Assembly (NCBI RefSeq): GCF_031458325.1
Contig: NZ_JAVDYG010000001.1
Location: 3,906,001 to 3,970,000 of the forward strand
Reading direction: 5' to 3'
DNA from: Nocardioides marmoribigeumensis
GTDB lineage: Bacteria; Actinomycetota; Actinomycetes; Propionibacteriales; Nocardioidaceae
Length of the DNA stretch: 64,000 nt
This document shows positions 24,622 through 31,670 of this stretch, one piece after another. The notes under the pieces are model-generated. The model saw nothing but the letters and a program-made list of their open reading frames with translations, did no database searches and was not told the DNA's origin. Each line of letters begins with the position of its first letter. Position 1 is the first letter of the stretch. The position numbers were made by a program, and so were the translations under genes.

Positions 24622-25697
24622 TGCAGGTGCACCTGGTCGTGCCGGGCTCGGTCGTCGACCCGGGACGGCCCAGCGGCGGCAACGTGTACGACGCCGAGCT
24701 CGCCCACGCGCTCCGGGCTGCCGGTGTGCGCGTGGGGGAGCACCCGGTGCCGGGGCGGTGGCCGGGTCGCGGAGAGGAGGGCGCCCTGGCTCGGGTGCTC
24801 GGACAGGTCCCGGACGGCGAGGTGGTGGTCCTCGACGGGCTGGTCGGGTCGGCCGCGGCCGACGCGCTCGCCGCCGTCCGTCGTCGCCTCACCGTGCTGG
24901 TGCTGGTCCACCTGCCCCTGGGGCTGGACGCGACCGTGCCTCCGGTCGTGGCAGCGCAGGAGCGACGCGCGCTGAGCGCTGCTGCGGGTGTGGTCGCCAC
25001 GAGCGGCTGGACCCGGGACTGGCTGACGACCGCCTACGGCCTCGACGCGGTCCACGTCGCGCGGCCGGGCGCTCGGCACGCACCACCGGCCCGGCGGGGC
25101 ACGGGAGGCGCGCTGCTCTGCCTCGGAGCCGTCGTCCCGGCCAAGGGCCAGGACGTGCTGGTGGAGGCGCTGGCCGGGCTGCGCGACCTTCCCTGGACGT
25201 GCCGCGTGGTCGGGCCGCGGGACCTCGACCCCCGCTTCGTCCGGCGGGTCGAGCGGCGCGTGCGCGAGGAGGGTCTCGACCGCCGGGTGCTGCTCCGGGG
25301 TCCCGTGCCCCACTCGCGCGTGGCCAGGCAGCTCGCGGCCACCGACCTGCTCGTGCAGCCCACCCGGCTCGAGACCTACGGGATGGCGACGACCGAGGCC
25401 CTGGCCCACGGCGTGCCCGTGGTCGCCTCGGACACCGGTGGCGTCGCGGAGGCGGTGGGCCGCACGGGGACCGGCGCGGTGCCGGGACTGCTCGTCCCGC
25501 CCGGTGACCCGACCACCCTGGCGGACGCCCTGCGTGCGTGGCTGACCGACCCAGCGGCCCGGGCACGACTGCGCGCCGCCGCGTCCGCCCGGCGCGTCGA
25601 CCTGCCCGCCTGGTCGGCCACCGCAGCGGCCGTCCTGCGAGCCGTCGACCGGGTGCGGGTGAACCGGACCGCCCCCGCCACCGTGGTCCGGTCATGA
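24621..25697 (+). CDS. GT4-type glycosyltransferase
   Basis: The 358-residue protein has the GT-B fold of family GT4: GGNVYDAELAHALRAAG at the N-terminus, a domain switch with LCLGAVVPAKGQDVLVEALAGL, and the nucleotide-sugar motif E-x7-E in TRLETYGMATTEALAHGVPVVASDTGGVAEAV. The ATG overlaps the PTPS stop by one base, so the two are translationally coupled. It probably glycosylates the intermediate made by the cluster; donor and acceptor are unknown. Confidence 0.9.
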   Translation: MQVHLVVPGSVVDPGRPSGGNVYDAELAHALRAAGVRVGEHPVPGRWPGRGEEGALARVLGQVPDGEVVVLDGLVGSAAADALAAVRRRLTVLVLVHLPLGLDATVPPVVAAQERRALSAAAGVVATSGWTRDWLTTAYGLDAVHVARPGARHAPPARRGTGGALLCLGAVVPAKGQDVLVEALAGLRDLPWTCRVVGPRDLDPRFVRRVERRVREEGLDRRVLLRGPVPHSRVARQLAATDLLVQPTRLETYGMATTEALAHGVPVVASDTGGVAEAVGRTGTGAVPGLLVPPGDPTTLADALRAWLTDPAARARLRAAASARRVDLPAWSATAAAVLRAVDRVRVNRTAPATVVRS

Positions 25698-26587
25698 GCC
25701 AGGCACTCCGCCTCGTCACCGGCGCCCCCGTCCTCGCGGTCCTCCTGGCGTACGTCGGCACCGAGCCCTTCGCGCGGGCGCTCGACGCGCTGACCGTGCC
25801 GGCCGTGGCGACTGCCCTCGCCGTCACCGCGCTGACCACCGCGTGCTGCGCGTGGCGCTGGACCTGGACCGCCCGCCACCTCGGGCTGGACCTCGACCTC
25901 CGCTCGGCGCTCGGCGCCTACTACCGCTCCCAGCTGCTCAACGTGGCGCTCCCGGGTGGCGTGCTGGGCGACGTGCATCGCGCGGTGCGCCACGGCGTGG
26001 ACGTCTCGGCGCTGCCCGGGGCCGCCCGCGCGGTGCTGTGGGAGCGGGCCGTCGGGCAGGTGCTGCTCGTCGGCGGCGCGGCCGTGGCGATGGCGTGGCT
26101 GCCCGCGCCGGCCCGCATGCCGGCGTACCTCGGTCTCGGGGTCGCCCTCGTCGTCGTCCTGGGCCTGCTCGGTCGGGCCGTCCTCAGGGTGCGGCGGGGC
26201 CGGCGCTCGGTGGCGTTCGGCGAGCTGCGCCGCCTCGCGGTGACCGGTCTCTGGCTGCCGCTGGTGCTCTCGGCGGTCGCCGTGCTGGGCCACGTGCTGG
26301 TCCTCCTGACCGCGGCGAGGGCCGCCGGGGTCGCGCTGCCCGCCCCGGCCGCCGTACCCCTGCTGCTGACGGTCCTGCTCGGCTCCTCCCTGCCGCTCGG
26401 CGTCGCGGGCTGGGGCCCGCGCGAGGGCACCGCGGCATGGGTGTTCTCCGCGGCCGGGCTCGGTGCGGCCGGCGGGGTGACCGTGGCCGCGCTCTCCGGA
26501 GTCCTCACCTTCCTCGCCGTGCTCCCGGGGGCAGTGCTCCTGCTGGCCGACGCCATGCCCCGACCCGTCCGCTGGAGGCACGCATGA
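25694..26587 (+). CDS. flippase-like membrane protein (LPG synthase TM domain, YbhN family)
   Basis: The 297-residue product starts by an ATGA overlap with the glycosyltransferase and has about eight hydrophobic segments. The middle YYRSQLLNVALPGGVLGDVHRAVRHG and the C-terminal LPLGVAGWGPREGTAAW blocks are the conserved motifs of the lysylphosphatidylglycerol-synthase transmembrane/UPF0104 family. Members are thought to move lipid-linked intermediates across the membrane, which would fit a cluster that also encodes a CDP-alcohol phosphotransferase and a glycosyltransferase. Confidence 0.85.
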   Translation: MSQALRLVTGAPVLAVLLAYVGTEPFARALDALTVPAVATALAVTALTTACCAWRWTWTARHLGLDLDLRSALGAYYRSQLLNVALPGGVLGDVHRAVRHGVDVSALPGAARAVLWERAVGQVLLVGGAAVAMAWLPAPARMPAYLGLGVALVVVLGLLGRAVLRVRRGRRSVAFGELRRLAVTGLWLPLVLSAVAVLGHVLVLLTAARAAGVALPAPAAVPLLLTVLLGSSLPLGVAGWGPREGTAAWVFSAAGLGAAGGVTVAALSGVLTFLAVLPGAVLLLADAMPRPVRWRHA

Positions 26588-27294
26588 CCCGGCCCTACGT
26601 GCTGCTCAGCTGCAGCCTCAGCCTCGACGGCTACCTTGACAACGCCTCGGACCGACGGCTCGTGCTGTCCAACGCCGCCGACCTCGGACGGGTCGACCGG
26701 GTGCGGGCGGGCTGCGACGCGATCATGGTCGGGGCCGGCACGATCCGCAGCGACGACCCGCGCCTGGTGGTCCGCAGCCCCGATCTGCGTGCGGAGCGGC
26801 TCGCCCGCGGACTGCCGGAGACGCCCGCGAAGGTCACGCTCACCGACTCCGGCCGGCTCGACCCGCGGGCGAGCTTCTTCACCACCGGCGCGACCGAGAA
26901 GCTCGTCTTCGCCGGGACGTCGGCGGTGCCACGGGTCCGCACCCACCTCGCCGGGGCGGCCGCCGTGCTGGACGGCGGCCGCCGCGTCTCGATGGGGCGG
27001 GTGGTCGCGACGCTGCACGAGCGGGGCGTCAGGCGTCTGATGGTCGAGGGCGGGGGACAGGTGCACACCCAGCTCCTCACCCAGGGCCTCGCCGACGAGC
27101 TGCAGCTGGTCGTGGCGCCCCTGTTCGTCGGCGACTCCCGGGCGCCGCGCTTCGTCTCCGACGGGCGGTTCCCGTGGGACGAGCAGCACCGCGCCGAGCT
27201 GGCCGACGTACGCCGCATCGGGGACGTCGTGCTGCTGCGCTACGCGCTGTCGGAGCGGTTCAGCGACCTCGAGGAGCCGGTCCGTGCGGGCTGA
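26584..27294 (+). CDS. RibD C-terminal-type (DHFR-fold) reductase
   Basis: The 236-residue enzyme belongs to the family of 5-amino-6-ribosylaminouracil 5'-phosphate reductases: PYVLLSCSLSLDGYLD at the N-terminus, CDAIMVGAGTIRSDDPRLVVR, and RRLMVEGGGQVHTQLLTQGLADELQLVVAPLFVGD. The deaminase half of RibD is absent. In a cluster with a GTP cyclohydrolase II gene this would reduce a ring-opened GTP product, as in riboflavin synthesis but for another end product. It overlaps both neighbours (ATGA before, GTG of the ribA remnant inside its end). Confidence 0.9.
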   Translation: MTRPYVLLSCSLSLDGYLDNASDRRLVLSNAADLGRVDRVRAGCDAIMVGAGTIRSDDPRLVVRSPDLRAERLARGLPETPAKVTLTDSGRLDPRASFFTTGATEKLVFAGTSAVPRVRTHLAGAAAVLDGGRRVSMGRVVATLHERGVRRLMVEGGGQVHTQLLTQGLADELQLVVAPLFVGDSRAPRFVSDGRFPWDEQHRAELADVRRIGDVVLLRYALSERFSDLEEPVRAG

Positions 27295-27520
27295 GGTGCC
27301 CCACGCAGCGGTCCGCGCGGTGGTCCCGCTGCCGGTGCGGCTCGCCGACGGCACCGTGGTGACGTCCTCGTCGTCCTGCAGGACCTCGGGCTCGACACGT
27401 ACGACGCCAACCTCGCGCTCGGCCATGACCCCGGACGAGCGGGACTGCACCGTGGCTGCCCAGATGCTCCGGGCCCTCGGCGTCGGGTCGCTCGTGCTGC
27501 TGGACGTTGCCGACGTCTCG
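27284..27520 (+). pseudogene. GTP cyclohydrolase II (ribA-like) remnant with internal deletion and frameshift
   Basis: The GTG at 27284 lies inside the end of the RibD-type gene, as a last operon gene would. The N-terminus (RAEVPHAAVRAVVPLPVRLADGTVV) looks like a GCH II start, then one frame gives LQDLGLDTYDANLALGHD and, after a frameshift near 27425, the other frame gives PDERDCTVAAQMLRALGV, the adjoining C-terminal block of GCH II. The central half with the zinc cysteines and GTP site (about 110 residues) and the end of the protein are missing. The cluster therefore lacks a working copy of this enzyme here. Confidence 0.75.
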
Positions 27521-27535
27521 GGAGCGGGCCGGCAG

Positions 27536-27552
27536 CCGCCTCGACGAGGCGG
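27536..27552. terminator. short GC hairpin after the ribA remnant
   Basis: CCGCCTC-gac-GAGGCGG is a perfect 7-bp stem with a 3-nt loop, 15 bases after the last recognisable ribA codons. It could terminate the operon; no T-run follows. Confidence 0.4.
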
Positions 27553-27561
27553 TGAGGAGTG

Positions 27562-27590
27562 CGGACGACGAGGGCCCCCGACCTGCATCT
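27562..27590. repeat. 29-bp direct repeat, left copy (possible island boundary)
   Basis: This 29-bp sequence (starting CGGACGACGA and ending CGACCTGCATCT) recurs at 29732-29760 with one mismatch, 2170 bases away. The right copy is one half of the tRNA-His terminator hairpin, while this copy lacks the pairing half, so it looks like a displaced piece. The segment between the two has lower GC and gene types unlike the flanking operon. Confidence 0.75.
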
Positions 27591-27639
27591 GCGCCCCCGA
27601 AGTGCCCCTCACTTGCGCGCCGTTGCAACCGGCGGACGG

Positions 27640-28215
27640 TCACGCCACATGACCGACGACTGCGCCCGGTGGGGGAGAGGGTCGTGACTTCACCGGTTGG
27701 ATGCTCGAGACCACTGGCCGGGTCCAGAGGCGGACCGTCGTACTGACCGCTCCCTGCTCGTAGGGCTTGGGCGGCCCGAACGCGGTGTAGCCCAGCGCTT
27801 GCCAGAACGGTGCCGCGTGTTCGGCGTTGGTCTCCACGATGGCTGCTCGTAGCTGGGTGACTTCCGGCCATCCGTGGATCCAGTCCAGGAGGAGGTCGTG
27901 GGCCCGGCGGCCGATGCCTTGGCCCTGGTGCTGGGGGTGCACCTGAAGCAGGCCGATGTGGACGGTGCCAGCATCAGGCCACCCGCGCAGCAGGTCGATG
28001 AGCGCGACCAGGCCGGTGCCGCAGAACACGCCCAGCACGACCTTCTGGTCCGGAGCGAGGGTCGCCGGCCTTGCGGTCAGCAGGCGATGTGCCTCGTCCG
28101 GACCGGGTGGAGAGCCGCTGACGCGCTGGGTGTAGTCGGGGTCAGCTTCGATGAGCCTCTGAACCGCCGTGACGTCGCTCTCCTCGAGCCGGCGCAGCGT
28201 GAGCCCGTCGGTCAT
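27640..28215 (-). CDS. GNAT N-acetyltransferase
   Basis: The 191-residue protein is a single GNAT domain: LTLRRLEESDVTAVQRLIEADP at the start, the acetyl-CoA loop IGLLQVHPQHQGQGIGRRAHDLLLDW and the end strand NAEHAAPFWQALGYTAFG. It begins 1 codon into the overlap with the upstream tetR stop, so both are one operon. GC content is clearly lower than that of the surrounding core genes, which suggests transfer. Confidence 0.88.
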   Translation of the reverse strand: MTDGLTLRRLEESDVTAVQRLIEADPDYTQRVSGSPPGPDEAHRLLTARPATLAPDQKVVLGVFCGTGLVALIDLLRGWPDAGTVHIGLLQVHPQHQGQGIGRRAHDLLLDWIHGWPEVTQLRAAIVETNAEHAAPFWQALGYTAFGPPKPYEQGAVSTTVRLWTRPVVSSIQPVKSRPSPPPGAVVGHVA

Positions 28216-28832
28216 GCGCGGTCCTGCACGAGCCGGCCTAGAAGGATGGGGAGCATCTCACCTGGCTCTGGCCAGGGGAAGGCGGGCACGGCGTCCTGCA
28301 GAGACGCGTAGCCGTGGATCGCCACCCACAAGGCGGTGGCGTCAGTGAACGTCGTCGCGTCCGGCTCCGTGCCGGCGGTGCGGGCGACCGCACTGACAAG
28401 GGTGCCGAACGCCTGGGCGCCGAGAAGGTTCTCGGCTGCACGCGGCTCGGTCATCGCGGCGCGCGGGTTCGTCCGGTGCCGTCCGAACATGACGCGGTAG
28501 CGGTGGGGACGGTCGCGGGCGAACTCCAGGTAGGCCCGACAGACGGCCTGCAGGTGCTCCGCGGGCGAGGCGGAGCCGTCGGCTGCCTCGAGCGCCGCGT
28601 CGAGCTCGGCGAACGCGTCGGCCACGACCGCGGCGACGATTGCCTCGACGCTCTCGAAGTGTCCGTACACCGACGGGGCCGAGATGCCGACCTTGCGAGC
28701 CACTCCGCGCAACGTGATCGCATCTTCGCTGCCGGTCTCCTCGATCAGTGCGGTGGCGGCCGCCACGATGTCGCGGCGCAGCTTCTCGCCATGACCGCGC
28801 GGGTTCCTGGTTCTGCCTGGGTCCGAGTTCAC
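28212..28832 (-). CDS. TetR-family transcriptional regulator
   Basis: From GTG 28832 the protein has 206 residues. The helix-turn-helix lies at about 18-64 (LRRDIVAAATALIEETGSEDAITLRGVARKVGISAPSVYGHFESVEAIV), and the C-terminal ligand domain carries the WHG-type pattern (ALWVAIHGYASLQDAVPAFPW) of TetR_C_13. It is divergent from the TIGR03086 gene; the shared gap holds a 26-bp imperfect palindrome that is probably its operator. Confidence 0.92.
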   Translation of the reverse strand: MNSDPGRTRNPRGHGEKLRRDIVAAATALIEETGSEDAITLRGVARKVGISAPSVYGHFESVEAIVAAVVADAFAELDAALEAADGSASPAEHLQAVCRAYLEFARDRPHRYRVMFGRHRTNPRAAMTEPRAAENLLGAQAFGTLVSAVARTAGTEPDATTFTDATALWVAIHGYASLQDAVPAFPWPEPGEMLPILLGRLVQDRA

Positions 28833-28842
28833 GCGACGTACT

Positions 28843-28868
28843 TTACACCCGTAAGGCAACGGGCGTAA
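28843..28868. promoter_or_regulatory. candidate TetR operator
   Basis: TTACACCCGT and ACGGGCGTAA form an inverted repeat with one mismatch and a 6-base spacer, between the divergent tetR start (28832) and the start at 28902. The size and place are typical of a TetR self-regulatory site controlling both genes. Confidence 0.6.
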
Positions 28869-28901
28869 GGTTACGGCGATGACCACCGAGGGAGGACGCC
28901 C

Positions 28902-29498
28902 ATGAACGAGCCGTACGACGTCATTGACCGCATCGAGCGCAGCCTGGACATGACCCGCGCCATCGTCAGCCAGATCAGCGAGACCCAGTGGACCGAGCCC
29001 ACACCGTGCGCCGACTGGGACGTTCGCGAGGTCGTGAACCACACCGTGGGAGGCATGCGGATCTTCACCGCGGAGCTGACCGGGAACGACGCCGGGGCCG
29101 ACCACGAGGCCGACTGGCTCGGCGCCGACCCCGTGGGGCAGTTCCTCGATGCCGCGGCCGCCGACCGGTCCGCCTGGCGTCAGCCGGGCGCCTTGTCGAC
29201 CACCGTGCAGATCTCTTTGGGTGCGCTGCCCGGACCGATGGCGGCTGTCATCCACCTCACCGAGGTGCTCGTGCACGGCGTCGACCTGGCAGTCGCCACC
29301 GGAAGGGTGGACCTGATCGACCAGCAGCTCTGCGCCGACCTGCTCGCCACCATGCGCGCCATGGGTGTCGACGCCTACCGCATGCCCGGCGTGTTCGGTC
29401 CCGAGGTGGCCGCGCACCCAGGCGCCGCGCCGCACGACCAGCTCGCCGCTTTCCTCGGCCGAGACCTCGAGCGGATGAGCGCAGGTGTCGCCTCATGA
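28902..29498 (+). CDS. TIGR03086-type metal-binding protein (mycothiol maleylpyruvate isomerase/DinB fold)
   Basis: The 198-residue product follows the TIGR03086 pattern: MTRAIVSQISETQWTEPTPCADWDVREVVNHTVGG at residues 18-51 and HLTEVLVHGVDLAVATG in the second half, giving the three histidines of the DinB-like metal site. Such proteins may use mycothiol or another thiol, and are often regulated by an adjacent TetR protein, as here. Substrate unknown. Confidence 0.88.
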   Translation: MNEPYDVIDRIERSLDMTRAIVSQISETQWTEPTPCADWDVREVVNHTVGGMRIFTAELTGNDAGADHEADWLGADPVGQFLDAAAADRSAWRQPGALSTTVQISLGALPGPMAAVIHLTEVLVHGVDLAVATGRVDLIDQQLCADLLATMRAMGVDAYRMPGVFGPEVAAHPGAAPHDQLAAFLGRDLERMSAGVAS

Positions 29499-29612
29499 CC
29501 CCGGCCGAGACGCTCAGAGGGCCGAGCGCCTGGGACCTGGACTCGGTTCGTACGGGGCACTGGTGGCAGCCCTTCACCGGGGTCTGATGGTGCTGACCGG
29601 CCTGACCGTGCG

Positions 29613-29639
29613 GGGTGTGTCGGGTGTGTCGGGTGTGCC
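29613..29639. repeat. 9-bp tandem repeat, three copies
   Basis: GGGTGTGTC is repeated two and nearly three times. It lies in the gene-free stretch 29499-29796, which also contains another short tandem repeat and the right-hand 29-bp repeat. Confidence 0.8.
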
Positions 29640-29690
29640 ATCGGTCCGTGACTGCCCCTTCACAGCGCCCCTCAGATCGCGCCACCTGGG

Positions 29691-29720
29691 GGCGGCTGGG
29701 GGCGGCTGGGGGCGGCTGGG
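29691..29720. repeat. 10-bp tandem repeat (GGCGGCTGGG) x3
   Basis: Three perfect tandem copies of GGCGGCTGGG lie just before the tRNA-His terminator region. Nothing indicates coding in this stretch. Confidence 0.9.
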
Positions 29721-29731
29721 GGGCAACGCCC

Positions 29732-29760
29732 CGGACGACGAAGGCCCCCGACCTGCATCT
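29732..29760. repeat. 29-bp direct repeat, right copy
   Basis: This copy matches 27562-27590 at 28 of 29 bases. It forms the distal half of the tRNA-His terminator, so it is probably the original site. Confidence 0.75.
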
Positions 29761-29776
29761 CTGCGGGTCAGGGGCC
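29743..29776 (-). terminator. terminator hairpin of tRNA-His
   Basis: GGCCCCCGACC and GGTCAGGGGCC pair over 11 positions with one mismatch and a 12-nt loop, about 20 bases downstream of the minus-strand tRNA-His; TTCGTCGTC follows. Confidence 0.65.
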
Positions 29777-29796
29777 TGACGTCGCCCACTGGGCAG

Positions 29797-29873
29797 TGGG
29801 GTGAGTGACGGGACTTGAACCCGCGGCCACCTGGACCACAACCAGGTGCTCTACCAGCTGAGCTACACCCACC
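29797..29873 (-). tRNA. tRNA-His (GUG)
   Basis: On the minus strand: acceptor GTGGGTG/CACTCAC with an extra G at position -1 (29873), as needed by histidine tRNAs; D arm GCTC-AGCTGGTA-GAGC; anticodon arm CCTGG-TTGTGGT-CCAGG with anticodon GUG; T arm GCGGG-TTCAAGT-CCCGT; discriminator C and encoded CCA. Confidence 0.96.
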
Positions 29874-29938
29874 ATGGCTCCGATCCACCCGCAGAGCGAT
29901 CTGCGGAGGGCACGGAGCACGCAGAAGTGTACCGGCTC

Positions 29939-30586
29939 TCAGACCTCGGCCTGACCGGGGTCGGAGCCGTTCGCCGACGGCACCTCGGCAGCGCCCTCGG
30001 GGAGGCCCTGCGCGATCGCCTTGGCCTCGGCCGACGAGGGTCCGGGCGAGGGGGTGAAGATCGCGGCGCGGTAGTAGCGCAGCTCCTCGATCGACTCCTG
30101 GATGTCGGCCAGCGCGCGGTGGTTGCCGTGCTTGGCGGGCGCGGCGAAGTAGGCGCGGGGGTACCAGTGGCGGGCGAGCTCCTTGATCGAGGAGACGTCG
30201 ACGATGCGGTAGTGCAGGAACTCGTCGAGCTGAGGCATGTCGCGGGCCAGGAAGAGCCGGTCGGTGCCGACGCTGTTGCCCGCCAGCGGGGGACGGCTGC
30301 CGTCGGGGCACTGGTCACGGACGTAGGCGAGCACCTGCTCCTCGGCGTCGGCCAGCGTCGTGCCCTGGTCGAGCTCCTCGAGGAGGCCGGAGCTGGTGTG
30401 CATGTCGCGCACGAACGGCACCATCTGCTCCAGCGCCTCGGCGGGCGGCTTGATGATCAGGTCGACGCCCTCCCCGAGCACGTTGAGGTCGAAGTCGGTC
30501 ACCAGGGCGGCGATCTCGACCAGCGCGTCAGCAGTGGTGCTGAGGCCGGTCATCTCGCAGTCGATCCACACGAGTCGGTCATTCAT
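29939..30586 (-). CDS. orn: oligoribonuclease
   Basis: The 215-residue enzyme is a DEDDh 3'-5' exonuclease that degrades di- to oligoribonucleotides (including linear di-nucleotides). The DEDD motifs are visible: WIDCEMTGL at the start, GNSVGTDRLFLARDMP in the middle and HRALADIQESIEELRYYR near the end, plus the family-specific HYRIVDVSSIKELARHWYP. From ATG 30586 it is slightly longer than usual by an alanine/serine-rich tail of about 30 residues. It is divergent from add. Confidence 0.95.
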   Translation of the reverse strand: MNDRLVWIDCEMTGLSTTADALVEIAALVTDFDLNVLGEGVDLIIKPPAEALEQMVPFVRDMHTSSGLLEELDQGTTLADAEEQVLAYVRDQCPDGSRPPLAGNSVGTDRLFLARDMPQLDEFLHYRIVDVSSIKELARHWYPRAYFAAPAKHGNHRALADIQESIEELRYYRAAIFTPSPGPSSAEAKAIAQGLPEGAAEVPSANGSDPGQAEV

Positions 30587-30625
30587 CACCGGTGACCCTA
30601 CCCGGGCGCCTCCGGCCGACCCTCC

Positions 30626-30631
30626 TACTGT
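30626..30631 (+). promoter_or_regulatory. leaderless -10 element of add
   Basis: TACTGT lies 6 bases before the GTG start of add, without an SD sequence between, in line with the other leaderless starts in this window. Confidence 0.4.
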
Positions 30632-30637
30632 GAGGGC

Positions 30638-31666
30638 GTGACCCAGGACCGTCCCCTCGCGGACTTCATCGCCGGCCTGCCCAAGGCCGAGCTCCACGTG
30701 CACCACGTCGGCTCGGTCTCGCCACGCATCGTCGCCGAGCTCGCCGAGCGCCACCCCGGCACGGTGCCCTCGGACCCCGACGCGCTCAAGGAGTTCTTCA
30801 CCTTCCGCGACTTCGCGCACTTCGTCGAGGTCTACCTCGCCGTCGTCGCGCTGATCCGCGAGCCGGAGGACATCCGGATGATCACCTACGAGATCGCCGC
30901 CGACATGGCCGGCCAGGGCATCCGGTACGCCGAGCTCACCTGCACGCCGTACACCAACGTCAAGGCGGGCATCCCGATCGAGGCGTTCGTCGAGGCGATC
31001 GAGGACGCCCGCGTGGCCGCCGAGCGTGACCACCGCGTGCGCCTGCAGTGGTGCTACGACGTCCCCGGCGAGTTCGGGGTCGAGGCCGCGGCCGAGACCG
31101 TGACCTACCTCGACGCCGCTCCGTCGTCGCTGGTCGGCTTCGGGCTCGGCGGCCCCGAGATCGGCGTGCCCCGGCCGCAGTTCAAGCCCTACTTCGACGC
31201 GGCCCGCGCAGCGGGGCTGCACTCGGTGCCCCACGCCGGCGAGACGACCGGGCCGCAGACCATCTGGGACGCGTTGAACGACCTCGGCGCCGAGCGGATC
31301 GGGCACGGCACGTCGTGCACCCAGGACGCGGCGCTGCTGCAGCACCTGGTCGAGCAGCGCATCCCGCTCGAGGTGTGCCCGACCTCCAACATCGCCACGC
31401 GTGCGGTCGAGCACCTCGACCAGCACCCGATCAAGGAGATGGTGGCGGCCGGTGCGGTGGTGACGATCAACTCCGACGACCCGCCGATGTTCGGGACGTG
31501 GCTCAACCAGGAGTACGAGATCGCCGCCGACCTGCTCGACCTCGACGCCGACGGGGTCGCCGACCTCGCCCGGACGGCGGTCGACGTGTCGTTCCTCGAC
31601 GACGCCGGGAAGCGAGAGCTGCGGCGAGAGATCGACGACCACGCGACCGGCTGGGCGCAGCGCTGA
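30638..31666 (+). CDS. add: adenosine deaminase
   Basis: The 342-residue amidohydrolase converts adenosine (and perhaps related nucleosides) to inosine. Metal ligands are in AELHVHHVGS (H-x-H), a histidine in SVPHAGETTGP and the aspartate pair in INSDDPPMF; the catalytic glutamate is in HAGE. Actinobacterial adenosine deaminases of this clade carry HHVGS instead of HLDGS, and a role on a futalosine-like substrate cannot be excluded. It starts with a GTG close to a TACTGT box. Confidence 0.9.
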   Translation: MTQDRPLADFIAGLPKAELHVHHVGSVSPRIVAELAERHPGTVPSDPDALKEFFTFRDFAHFVEVYLAVVALIREPEDIRMITYEIAADMAGQGIRYAELTCTPYTNVKAGIPIEAFVEAIEDARVAAERDHRVRLQWCYDVPGEFGVEAAAETVTYLDAAPSSLVGFGLGGPEIGVPRPQFKPYFDAARAAGLHSVPHAGETTGPQTIWDALNDLGAERIGHGTSCTQDAALLQHLVEQRIPLEVCPTSNIATRAVEHLDQHPIKEMVAAGAVVTINSDDPPMFGTWLNQEYEIAADLLDLDADGVADLARTAVDVSFLDDAGKRELRREIDDHATGWAQR

Positions 31667-31670
31667 GGGC

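Noticed and set aside
28212-29435. TetR protein of 407 residues
   Set aside because: The part upstream of GTG 28832 is antisense to the TIGR03086 gene; the helix-turn-helix begins soon after 28832.
27562-29760. Complete integrative element
   Set aside because: There is no integrase, recombinase or transposase gene between the repeats, so only a remnant or a recombination product can be proposed.
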